From positions 19,424 to 83,423 of the forward strand of contig JALHMW010000022.1 in the NCBI GenBank assembly GCA_022843845.1: a DNA stretch of 64,000 bases, written 5' to 3'. Below the pieces are notes generated by a model. It saw only the letters and a list, made by a program, of their open reading frames with translations, ran no database searches and was not told the DNA's origin. How positions within the stretch are numbered: position 1 is the stretch's first letter; every line of letters begins with the position of its first letter. This document shows, piece by piece, positions 27,319-34,999 of this stretch. Source of the DNA: Archangium sp. (lineage in GTDB: Bacteria; Myxococcota; Myxococcia; Myxococcales; Myxococcaceae). The position numbers were made by a program, and so were the translations under genes.

Positions 27319-27343
27319 CGGGGCGAGCGCGGGAGCCGACAGT
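27315..27343 (+). promoter_or_regulatory. Possible sigma70-type promoter upstream of the 27389 lipoprotein
   Basis: TTGACG and GACAGT are separated by 17 bases. The -35 box fits and the -10 box is poor. It overlaps the stop codon of the dipeptidase gene. Confidence 0.2.
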
Positions 27344-27388
27344 CCGCGCGCTTTTCAGGGCCGACCTCTTCACTGTTTCTCCTCGACA

Positions 27389-27766
27389 ATGCGCCACCTC
27401 CTGCTCGTCTCGACGCTGCTCACCAGTCTCTTCGCCGTCGGCTGCGGCACTCCTACGGCGGGCTCGTCCTGCAACGTCACCGGCTTCCTCTGCGCGAGCG
27501 GCACCGCGGCGCTCGAGTGCAAGGTCGGCAAGTGGGTCGAGCTGCCCTGCAAGGGCACCAACGGCTGCAAGCGTGAAGGCGAAGTCGTGAAGTGCGACAT
27601 GACCGGCAACGTCGCCGGTGACGCGTGCGCTTCGTCCGCCGAACGTAAGGGCCTGTGCACCGCTGACGGCAAGGCGACGCTCGAGTGCATCGACGGCTCG
27701 CTGAAGCAGACGAACATGTGCCGCACCTGCATGGTGAGCGGTGAGACGGTCGTCTGCCAGCCGTGA
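27389..27766 (+). CDS. Small Cys-rich lipoprotein
   Basis: A 125-residue product with a lipoprotein signal (MRHLLLVSTLLTSLFAVGC) and a mature region with about ten Cys arranged in two similar modules (SGTAALECKVGKWVELPC and DGKATLECIDGSLKQTNMC). No enzymatic motif is seen. It is probably a disulfide-stabilised surface protein. Confidence 0.75.
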   Translation: MRHLLLVSTLLTSLFAVGCGTPTAGSSCNVTGFLCASGTAALECKVGKWVELPCKGTNGCKREGEVVKCDMTGNVAGDACASSAERKGLCTADGKATLECIDGSLKQTNMCRTCMVSGETVVCQP

Positions 27767-27844
27767 GCTGAGCGCTGCGCTGTCGTGCTGACCAGCCAGG
27801 TTCGCGCCTTGCCGCTTCTCGACGAGTCCTGAGAGGCTGACCTG

Positions 27845-28444
27845 GTGCTCTCGGTCGTGCTCGCTCTCCTCACGTCGCAGCAGCCCGCCTGGGCTCCAGC
27901 GGGCCGTGGGCCCGGACCGCTGCGGTGGTACACCCGCGAGAAGGCAGGCAGCGCGGTGCACGAGCTTCGCGCCACGTCGGTGTTTCCGCTTCCTCCGGCC
28001 CTCGTCTGGGAGGTGCTCACGGACTTCGAGGGCTACGTGAACACGCTGCCGGGCACCGTCGAGGCGAAGGTGCTGCGATCGGACGAGGTGAGCGCCGACG
28101 TCTACCTTCGCTACGAGCTCCCGCTCATCAGCCCTCGCGACACGGTGGTGCAGATGCGCTCCGAGGTCGACGCGGTGCGCGGCCGGTGGAAGTTGAGCTG
28201 GTCGTCCACCGAGAACGCTGACGCACCCACGCCGCCTGGCAACACCCTTCGGCTCGCGAGGAACGTCGGCTCGTGGCGCCTGTCGTCGCGCGAGAGCGGC
28301 AAGGCCACCTTCATCGAGTACGAGCTGCACTCGCCTCCCGGCGGCGGCGTGCCGCCCTTCATCGTCAACTCGGTGAAGGGGCGTGGAGTGCCCGAGACGT
28401 TCGCGGCGCTCGAGCGCGCTGCTCGCCAACGACAGCGCGACTAG
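27845..28444 (+). CDS. Secreted START/SRPBCC-fold protein
   Basis: A 199-residue protein with a signal sequence (MLSVVLALLTSQQPAWA) and a START/SRPBCC-type lipid-binding domain: ATSVFPLPPALVWEVLTDFE near the start and VPPFIVNSVKGRGVPETF as the C-terminal helix. It may bind lipids in the periplasm. The start is GTG. Its stop and that of the opposite gene lie side by side in the palindrome CTAGCTAG. Confidence 0.8.
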   Translation: MLSVVLALLTSQQPAWAPAGRGPGPLRWYTREKAGSAVHELRATSVFPLPPALVWEVLTDFEGYVNTLPGTVEAKVLRSDEVSADVYLRYELPLISPRDTVVQMRSEVDAVRGRWKLSWSSTENADAPTPPGNTLRLARNVGSWRLSSRESGKATFIEYELHSPPGGGVPPFIVNSVKGRGVPETFAALERAARQRQRD

Positions 28445-29230
28445 CTAGAACTTCGTCGCGAACTGCTCCAGCAGCCGCTTGAACGCTGCAGGCTGCTCGA
28501 GGTTGGTCAGGTGCGCCGCCTCGGGAATGACCTCGAGCTGCGCGCCGCTCACCAGGTCGGCCATCTCCTTCGCCTTCGCGGGCGGGGTGATCGCGTCGTG
28601 CTCTCCGACGATCACCAGCGTCGGCCCTGCGAAGCGCGCGAGCAGATCCTTCGAGTCGACCCGCGTCGCCATGCCCCGCGACGCCGCAGCCACCGCTTCC
28701 GGGGCCTGCTTCAACATCATCGCCTCGACGCGCCCACGCACCACGTCAGGCGTCTTCGCCGCCAGCAGCTTCGGCAACATGCTCGAGACCAGCCCGCCGA
28801 CGCCGTTCTGGATCACGTCGACCGCGACCGCCTCCCGCCGCGCCTTGCCGGCCTCGTCATCGGCCGTCGCCTGCGTGTCGATGAGCACGAGCCCCTTCAC
28901 CTTGCCCGGGTCCATGCGCGCCAGGGCCATCGCCACGTAGCCGCCCATCGAGACCCCGCCCACCACCGCCGACTCGAGCTTCAACGCCTCGAGCAGCGCG
29001 AGCGCGTCGCCAGCCATCGCGTTCATCGACGACGGGCCGTCTTTCATCGCGCTGTTCCCGAAGCCGCGGTGATCGGGCGCGATCACCCGGAACCCCTTCG
29101 GCGGCGAGTCGAGCTGCGGCCGGAACGACTGTGACGAGAATGGAAAGCCGTGGAGGAGCAACAGCGGCGTTCCGCTGCCGCGCTCCTCGTATGCGTAAGC
29201 GCGACCTTCACCGAGTCTGATCGTAGGCAT
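28445..29230 (-). CDS. Alpha/beta hydrolase
   Basis: A cytoplasmic hydrolase of 261 residues with a full catalytic set: GGVSMGGYVA (Ser nucleophile), VGEHDAITPP (Asp) and EAAHLTNLEQP (His). The oxyanion region is LLLLHGFPFSS. It is closest in style to 3-oxoadipate enol-lactonase or non-heme-peroxidase-type hydrolases, but the substrate is not known. It follows the corA gene directly. Confidence 0.85.
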   Translation of the reverse strand: MPTIRLGEGRAYAYEERGSGTPLLLLHGFPFSSQSFRPQLDSPPKGFRVIAPDHRGFGNSAMKDGPSSMNAMAGDALALLEALKLESAVVGGVSMGGYVAMALARMDPGKVKGLVLIDTQATADDEAGKARREAVAVDVIQNGVGGLVSSMLPKLLAAKTPDVVRGRVEAMMLKQAPEAVAAASRGMATRVDSKDLLARFAGPTLVIVGEHDAITPPAKAKEMADLVSGAQLEVIPEAAHLTNLEQPAAFKRLLEQFATKF

Positions 29231-30175
29231 TCACCACCACTCCTTCTTTTTGAACCACGCGACCATTCCCAATGGCACCAGCACCATCAGCGTCAGCATC
29301 GCGATGAAGAACGGCGGCTTCCCGAGCACGTCGAAGTTCTGCCCGAAGAACCCGGCGATGAACGACAGCGGCAGGAAGATGCTCGCCAGAATCGTCAGCT
29401 GCTTGGTGATGTCGTTGGTGCGGTTGGCCATCACCGACAGCCACGCGTCCATCGCGTTGCCCAGCAGATCGCGGTTCGTGTCGATCTGCTCGTAGATGCG
29501 CACGAGGTGGTCGTAGACGTCGCGGAAGTAGAGGGTCGTCTTCTCGCTGACCCCCGTGATCCCTCGCCGCGACAACAGGCCGACGACGTCGCGCTGCGGT
29601 GACATCACCTTGCGCACCGTCACCAGCGTGCGCTTGAGCTCGAAGATGCGCTGCATGAGCTTCTTCGAGGGCGCCTCGAAGATCTGATCCTCGAGGTCGT
29701 CCAGCGCGTTGGTGAACGCATCCATCACCGGAAAGATGAGATCGACCTGCGCGTCGGCGAGCAGGTAGGCCACGAAGTCGACGCCACGCCCCAGCGTCTG
29801 CGCCGCGTCAGCGTCGAGTCGTTTGTGAACGAGCTCGATCGCGTGGTGCGCCGAGGCGTGCACCGTGATGAGCCAGTCGGGCCCGAGAAAGAAGTGCACC
29901 TCGTGCATCACGACTTCCGTCAGCGTGTGATCGGCACACGTGAAGCCCTGCAGGACGATGAACAGGTGGCCCGGGTACTCCTCGAGCTTGGGCCGCTGGT
30001 CGAGGTGCATGCAGTCTTCGATGGCCAGCTTGTGAAGCCCGAAGCGCTCGCCGAGCCGCAGCATGGTGGCCTCGTCGGGCTCGAGCACGTCGATCCATCT
30101 GGGCCCTGCCACGTCGAGCAGTTCCTCACCGCCCGAGCGCGCTTGTCCACCATCGAAGACTCGTACGCGCAGCAT
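29231..30175 (-). CDS. corA: CorA-family magnesium/cobalt channel
   Basis: A protein of about 314 residues with the CorA layout: a long cytoplasmic domain and two C-terminal helices (LASIFLPLSFIAGFFGQNF and FFIAMLTLMVLVPLGMVAWF), ending in a basic tail. The pore signature is G-Q-N where classical CorA has G-M-N, a variant seen in parts of the family. ATG 30175 is chosen because GAGGTG lies nine bases upstream; a GTG at 30187 is possible. The stop abuts the hydrolase start. Confidence 0.9.
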   Translation of the reverse strand: MLRVRVFDGGQARSGGEELLDVAGPRWIDVLEPDEATMLRLGERFGLHKLAIEDCMHLDQRPKLEEYPGHLFIVLQGFTCADHTLTEVVMHEVHFFLGPDWLITVHASAHHAIELVHKRLDADAAQTLGRGVDFVAYLLADAQVDLIFPVMDAFTNALDDLEDQIFEAPSKKLMQRIFELKRTLVTVRKVMSPQRDVVGLLSRRGITGVSEKTTLYFRDVYDHLVRIYEQIDTNRDLLGNAMDAWLSVMANRTNDITKQLTILASIFLPLSFIAGFFGQNFDVLGKPPFFIAMLTLMVLVPLGMVAWFKKKEWW

Positions 30176-30238
30176 GTGCGCGGACACCTCATCACGTTTC
30201 TTAGCGACGGGGGGCGTTCGATCTATGGTGCCCCTGCT

Positions 30239-31330
30239 GTGGAACGGCTGCTCCCCCCTCGCCTCGGTGCCCTGCTCGCCCTCGAGACGGATCAGTCATT
30301 TGCGGGACGACTGGTGCGCGTGCTGGAAGCGGCTGCGCGCGCCATCGACAAGCTCGGCGATCTCGAGCTCGTCAAATACGAAGACGCCCCCATCGACGCG
30401 TCGGCCGACCTCTCGTTGTGGGAGGTACTCGCCCCCGTCGTCGGCTCCACCATCGCTGACGTGAACGCGCTCCTCAGCGAGCTCGCCACGCATTTCCCCG
30501 AAGGTGAGCTCGAGGTCGAGTCACGCCACCAGGCCGTCGACGAGGTGCTGCAGAAGGGCTCCCAGTCGCTCCGCGGCGAGGTCACCGCGTTCGGCATGCG
30601 CGTGCGAGACCCTGCGGTCGTCGGCGATCGCTGGAACCTGATCTCCGAGCTGCAGAGCTTCCGCTACCGGTTCCGCGATCAGATCGGCGCGCTGGTGTTC
30701 GAGGTCGCGCAGCAGCTCGGTGATTGCCGCCGCCGCGAGGTCGACCCGGGCTACGACGAAGAGCTCGCCGCGACGCTCGTCGTGCGCAGCACCACCGCCG
30801 ACCTGCGCCGCCTGATGCGCGCTCGCATTCACAAGGTGTCGGAGGCCGAGGCCGAAGACGTGGAGTGGAACGCCAAGCAGGTCGAGAAAGAGCTCAACGC
30901 CTTCGGCCGCACCGCCGCCTGGCGGGCCCTGCGCGCGCAGGACAAGAAGGTCATCCTCGAGTTCCGCACCCGGCTCACCGAGATCACCGTGCCCGACCTG
31001 GCCAAGCTCGATCTGCTCTCGGCGCTCGAGCCCTTCGTCGAGTTCTGCGACGGCTTCGAGGCGATCAACCAGCGCGAGCTGCTCATTCATCACGATCAGG
31101 AAGTGATGGCGACGATGGGCGTCGCGCTGGAGCGCGCCAGCAACTCGAGCAGTGACGTCGAGTCGCACCAGGCCTTCGTCGAGGCGCTCGGCCTGGCGCA
31201 GACGATGTACGGCCGCCACGGCGACTTCGATCTGTACCTGCGAAAGCTGCGCAAGACGCCGCCGACGCCAGAGACCGTCCGCTCCGACGTGGAGCAGTTT
31301 CTGGTGATCATGGCGAACGTGTCGGCGTAA
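30239..31330 (+). CDS. Conserved-looking helical protein, unknown function
   Basis: A mostly alpha-helical, charged cytoplasmic protein of about 363 residues with no signal peptide or membrane segment and no recognised domain. The start is uncertain: GTG 30239 leaves 63 bp to the divergent corA start, while an earlier in-frame GTG at 30176 would almost touch it. It ends 10 bp before the HAD gene, suggesting an operon with the phosphatase and methyltransferase that follow. Confidence 0.65.
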   Translation: MERLLPPRLGALLALETDQSFAGRLVRVLEAAARAIDKLGDLELVKYEDAPIDASADLSLWEVLAPVVGSTIADVNALLSELATHFPEGELEVESRHQAVDEVLQKGSQSLRGEVTAFGMRVRDPAVVGDRWNLISELQSFRYRFRDQIGALVFEVAQQLGDCRRREVDPGYDEELAATLVVRSTTADLRRLMRARIHKVSEAEAEDVEWNAKQVEKELNAFGRTAAWRALRAQDKKVILEFRTRLTEITVPDLAKLDLLSALEPFVEFCDGFEAINQRELLIHHDQEVMATMGVALERASNSSSDVESHQAFVEALGLAQTMYGRHGDFDLYLRKLRKTPPTPETVRSDVEQFLVIMANVSA

Positions 31331-31340
31331 TGAGGGCGGT

Positions 31341-32126
31341 GTGCTGCCCCTTACCCAGGCGGACCTCTCGAAGGTTCGCGCCGTGTTCACCGACGTCGAC
31401 GGCACGCTGACCAGCAAGGGGCTGCTCAAGTCGTCGACCCTGCGCGCCATCGAGTGGCTCACGGCGCATCGGGTCGACGTCGTGCTCGTCAGCGGCAGGC
31501 CGTCGGGCTGGGGCGAGTGTTGGGCCCGCCAGCTGCCGGTCGCTGGCGTGATCGTCGAGAACGGCGGGCTCGCCTACGTGCGCCGTCGAGGCCAACTGCA
31601 CAAGGTCTACGCCGAGGGGCCGCAGCTGCGCCGCTCCAACCGCGCCGCGTTGACCCGTCACGTACAGGCCGCGCTGAAGGCCGTGCCCGGCGCGAGGCTC
31701 TCGATGGACTCCGTGGCGACCGAGGTGGACCTCGCCATCGACTACGCCGAAGAGTCGACGCTGGGCTCCCGCGGCGCCGATCGCCTCGAGGCGTTCCTCC
31801 ATCGCCGTGGCGTGACGGCCGTGCGCTCGTCGGTTCACGTCAACTGCTGGCTGGGCCGGTTCGACAAGCGCACCGCGGTCGAGTCGTTCCTTCGCCGGGA
31901 GTGGAAGACGACGCTCCAGAAGAACGAACGCCGCTTCGTGTACGTCGGCGACTCATTCAACGATCAACCTTTGTTTCGTGCGTTCCCGCTCTCCATCGGC
32001 GTCGCGAACGTGAAAGACGTCGAGCTCGAGCACCCACCGAAGTTCGTCACCCGCGCGGCTGAAGGCAAAGGCTTCGGAGAAGTCGCCGATGCCATCGCGC
32101 GTGTGCGGCGAACGCAGAGAGGCTGA
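31341..32126 (+). CDS. HAD-family phosphatase (Cof/sugar-phosphatase type)
   Basis: A 261-residue HAD hydrolase with motif I DVDGTLTS (nucleophile Asp), motif II in VVLVSGRPSG, a C2-type cap and motif IV GDSFNDQPLF. Members dephosphorylate sugar phosphates such as mannosyl-phosphoglycerate or trehalose phosphate; the substrate here is not clear. It has a GTG start with GAGGG upstream. It lies six bases before the methyltransferase gene. Confidence 0.85.
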   Translation: MLPLTQADLSKVRAVFTDVDGTLTSKGLLKSSTLRAIEWLTAHRVDVVLVSGRPSGWGECWARQLPVAGVIVENGGLAYVRRRGQLHKVYAEGPQLRRSNRAALTRHVQAALKAVPGARLSMDSVATEVDLAIDYAEESTLGSRGADRLEAFLHRRGVTAVRSSVHVNCWLGRFDKRTAVESFLRREWKTTLQKNERRFVYVGDSFNDQPLFRAFPLSIGVANVKDVELEHPPKFVTRAAEGKGFGEVADAIARVRRTQRG

Positions 32127-32132
32127 AATTCC

Positions 32133-33338
32133 ATGAGTCACCTCGCCAAGCTCGAGCTCAAGCCCGGCCTCGGTCGCCACCTGCGCGCCGGACACCCGTG
32201 GGTCTTCAAGAAGGGCCTCGCCTCGGTGCCGCGGCTGCCCGCGGGGAGCGTGGTCGATCTCGTCGACGGCCATCGCTTCGTCGCGCGCGGCTACTTCGAC
32301 CCGTTCTCGGCCATCGCGGTGCGGGTGCTGACCCTCGACCCGCAGACCGAGATCGATGACGCCTTCTTCGCCACGCGGATCGGCCGCTGCGTGCAGGCGC
32401 GACGAGACCTGATCGATCTCTCGAACACCGACTCCTACCGGCTGGTGCACGGCGAAGGTGACGGCCTGCCTGGCGTCGTCATCGATCTCTACGCGGGCTG
32501 GGCCGTGCTCAAGCTCTACTCGGCGGGCCTGACGCCGTACCGCCCGCTGATCGTCGAGGCGCTCACCAAAGCGGTGCCGGGCCTCAAGGGCATCATCGGC
32601 CGCGACGAGGTGGGCCGTGACGACGCCGACGTCGACGACGAGAAGGGCAATGGCCAGGTGCTCTGGGGCGAGCCGGCGCCCAACCCGCTCACCATCGAGG
32701 AGCGCGGCACGAAGTTCCTCGTCGACGTCTACTCGGGACAGAAGACGGGGTTCTTCCTCGATCAGCGCGAGAACCGTCACCTCATGCGACGCCTCGGGAA
32801 GGGCCGTGACGTGCTCAACTGCTTCTGCTTCTCGGGCGGCTTCTCGGTGAACGCGGCGCTCGGCGGCGCGAAGAGCGTGTTCTCGGTCGACCAGGACGCC
32901 GACGCCATCGCGCTCGCCCGAGAGAACTTTCCACTCAACGGCGTCGAGCCGGCTGCACACGACTTCCTCGCGGCAGACGTGTTCGAGCTGCTCGAGTCGT
33001 TCAAGCAAGAGGGGAGGACCTTCGATCTGATCGTCCTCGACCCGCCTGCGTTCGCGAAGAGCCAGAAGGCCGTCGAGGCCGCCGTCGCTGGCTATGCGTC
33101 GCTCAACCGGCAGGCCCTGGCGCTCCTGCGGCCCGGTGGGTTGCTCGCCTCGGCCTCGTGCTCCGCCCGCGTCTCGCCGCAGATGTTCCTCGATGCCGTT
33201 CGAGAGGGCGCGTTCAACGCCGGCGTCGATCTCACGCTCGTCGAGGAGCGCTACCAGCCCCCGGATCACCCGGTTCGGCTTCAGTTTCCCGAAGGCAAAT
33301 ATCTGAAGTTCCTGGTGCTTCAGTCGCGCGAACTCTGA
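32133..33338 (+). CDS. rlmI: RlmI-like 23S rRNA m5C methyltransferase (PUA plus Rossmann)
   Basis: A 401-residue class I SAM methyltransferase of the RlmI type. It has an N-terminal PUA domain (RHLRAGHPWVFKKG), a central domain, and a C-terminal Rossmann domain with VYSGQKTGFFLDQRENR, NCFCFSGGFSV and the catalytic LDPPAFAKS. SASCSARV is the late conserved segment. In E. coli RlmI modifies C1962 of 23S rRNA; that target is transferred by family. Confidence 0.85.
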   Translation: MSHLAKLELKPGLGRHLRAGHPWVFKKGLASVPRLPAGSVVDLVDGHRFVARGYFDPFSAIAVRVLTLDPQTEIDDAFFATRIGRCVQARRDLIDLSNTDSYRLVHGEGDGLPGVVIDLYAGWAVLKLYSAGLTPYRPLIVEALTKAVPGLKGIIGRDEVGRDDADVDDEKGNGQVLWGEPAPNPLTIEERGTKFLVDVYSGQKTGFFLDQRENRHLMRRLGKGRDVLNCFCFSGGFSVNAALGGAKSVFSVDQDADAIALARENFPLNGVEPAAHDFLAADVFELLESFKQEGRTFDLIVLDPPAFAKSQKAVEAAVAGYASLNRQALALLRPGGLLASASCSARVSPQMFLDAVREGAFNAGVDLTLVEERYQPPDHPVRLQFPEGKYLKFLVLQSREL

Positions 33339-33460
33339 TCACGCAAGAGTTTGCACTCGCCCGGTCCAACTCGTGTCGTAGGGGTCGAAGCCGTTGACTT
33401 GGACGTGCATGTAGGACAAACACCGCGCCGCTGTTGGGGCCATCTCTCGAAGGGGAAACA

Positions 33461-34156
33461 ATGAATTCCGTGAAGGTTCTGGGCGCCGTTGCGGCAGTCC
33501 TCGTGGTCAGTGGGTGTAACACCGGGCAGCCGCGCATCTGGCGCGTGGCGTATGACACCAGCCGGTTCGTCTTCGTCGACAACGCGCAGTGCTACGTCAG
33601 CAAGCGCGTTCCGCAGGCGCGCACCGCGCAGTCGAACTATCGCCGTGACGCCAACTGGGTGATCTGGGACGGCGTCTCGGACGCCAATGGCCGCCCCAAG
33701 CAGTACCTCGACATCGGCACCCCGACGTTCAAGCTCGGCGACGCGCCGCGCGTGACGGTCGAAGACGCCATCGAAGGTGACGCCGAGCAGCGCAGCTTCG
33801 TCGCTGAGCGCCAGGTCGCCAGCCTCGGCCCCGCGTCGTGCAACGCCAGCAACTTCGAGTCCTGCGGTCAGACGGTTCGCAACGCCATCGAGACCCGCAT
33901 CGGCCAGGTCACCGTGACGTGGGACGCGTACAACCCCGCCTCGACCGGTGTCATCCGCATCAACTCGACGTACCGCTGCGTCGACAACGGCGCGATGCTC
34001 CAGGACCAGTGCCCGCAGATCATCCGCATGGAGCAGCCGGCCACCGACGCCGCTGAGTGCCAGGTCGAAGTGCCCTTCGTGGCGCGCCGCATCGACGTGA
34101 ACCAGAACACCAACTACAGCAACACGGGCTGCGACGGCCCGGCCTGCGGTAACTGA
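33461..34156 (+). CDS. Lipoprotein, unknown function
   Basis: A 231-residue product with a lipoprotein signal (MNSVKVLGAVAAVLVVSGC) after AAGGGGA. The mature part contains paired Cys and beta-rich sequence (FVAERQVASLGPASC, ECQVEVPFVARRIDV) but no recognised domain. The 122-bp gap upstream has a TTGACT box at 33394 but no good -10 element. Confidence 0.75.
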   Translation: MNSVKVLGAVAAVLVVSGCNTGQPRIWRVAYDTSRFVFVDNAQCYVSKRVPQARTAQSNYRRDANWVIWDGVSDANGRPKQYLDIGTPTFKLGDAPRVTVEDAIEGDAEQRSFVAERQVASLGPASCNASNFESCGQTVRNAIETRIGQVTVTWDAYNPASTGVIRINSTYRCVDNGAMLQDQCPQIIRMEQPATDAAECQVEVPFVARRIDVNQNTNYSNTGCDGPACGN

Positions 34157-34162
34157 TCCCCC

Positions 34163-34205
34163 GACTCAGACGGCGCCGAGCCTGATCAGGCGCTCCAGCT
34201 GAGTC
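34163..34205 (+). terminator. Nested inverted repeats after the lipoprotein gene
   Basis: GACTCAG (34163-34169) pairs with CTGAGTC (34199-34205), and the loop itself contains the palindrome GCCTGATCAGGC. It starts seven bases after the stop. No T-run follows. Confidence 0.4.
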
Positions 34206-34264
34206 AGTCGGTCTCGGCGGTCGGAGCGCTTGCTCTGGCCGCCGTTTCCGTTTCTGGTGGCGCG

Positions 34265-34894
34265 ATGGTGATGAAGGGCCAGTTCCTCGAGCGGCCCACG
34301 CTCATTCCACTGGCCAACGGGCTGGTGCTCGAGGGCGTGTCGCATCGCGGTGAGCGGCACCCTGGGGTGTTGGTGCTGCCGCCGCTCCCGGCTGACGGCA
34401 GCGGCATGGATCACGTCGTCGGCGCGGAGCTGGCGTACGCCGTCTCTCACGCGGGCCATCAGTGCCTGCGGTTCAACTTCCGCGGCGTCGGTGCCAGCCA
34501 GGGGAAACCCTCGTCCGACGACGCCGAGCTCCTGGAAGACGCCGTCGCCGCCTGGGAGCTCGCGCGCGACAACGCCGAAGGCGAGGCTCCGCTGGTCGTG
34601 TCGATCGGCACGTCGGATCGAATTGTGAAAAAGCTCCTCGCGGTGGTGTCCGTAGCCGGCTGGGCGATGATTCACCCGAGCCTCGAGGCCTTTTCTCCGC
34701 CCGTGCCGCACCTCGTCGTCCTCCCCGAGCTCGAGGGCTCCGCGCCACGCCGGGACTGGGCGGGGAAGGTCGACGAGGGCTCGTTGACGGTCGTTCTTGG
34801 GGCGGACCGCAGCTATCAGCGCAATCTTCCTCAGGTTGGGAAGGCCGTGGTGGCGCTGCTCAGACAGGTGGGGGCCTCGACCGGGAACCCCTGA
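34265..34894 (+). CDS. Alpha/beta hydrolase-like protein without an obvious nucleophile elbow
   Basis: A 209-residue protein whose first half resembles short alpha/beta hydrolases (GVLVLPPLPADGSGM, CLRFNFRGVGASQGKP, LEDAVAAWELARDN). The nucleophile position reads SIGTSDR and lacks the GxSxG pattern, and no clear catalytic His is seen. It may be a non-enzymatic member. The start could be ATG 34265 or 34271; the ribosome site is weak. Confidence 0.7.
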   Translation: MVMKGQFLERPTLIPLANGLVLEGVSHRGERHPGVLVLPPLPADGSGMDHVVGAELAYAVSHAGHQCLRFNFRGVGASQGKPSSDDAELLEDAVAAWELARDNAEGEAPLVVSIGTSDRIVKKLLAVVSVAGWAMIHPSLEAFSPPVPHLVVLPELEGSAPRRDWAGKVDEGSLTVVLGADRSYQRNLPQVGKAVVALLRQVGASTGNP

Positions 34895-34999
34895 GACACA
34901 CTAGGCTTCCAACACTTCATGCATCTTCACCGCGCGGAGCGGAAGACTCTGAGAGATCCAATCGTTCCCTCGTTCGTTCGTTCGCTTCACGGACCCCCT

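Noticed and set aside
28441..28448. CTAGCTAG palindrome as an operator
   Set aside because: It lies between two converging genes and simply provides both stop codons.
33394..33420. Promoter with TTGACT upstream of the 33461 lipoprotein
   Set aside because: The only -10-like element is 12 bases away, too close for a standard sigma70 promoter.
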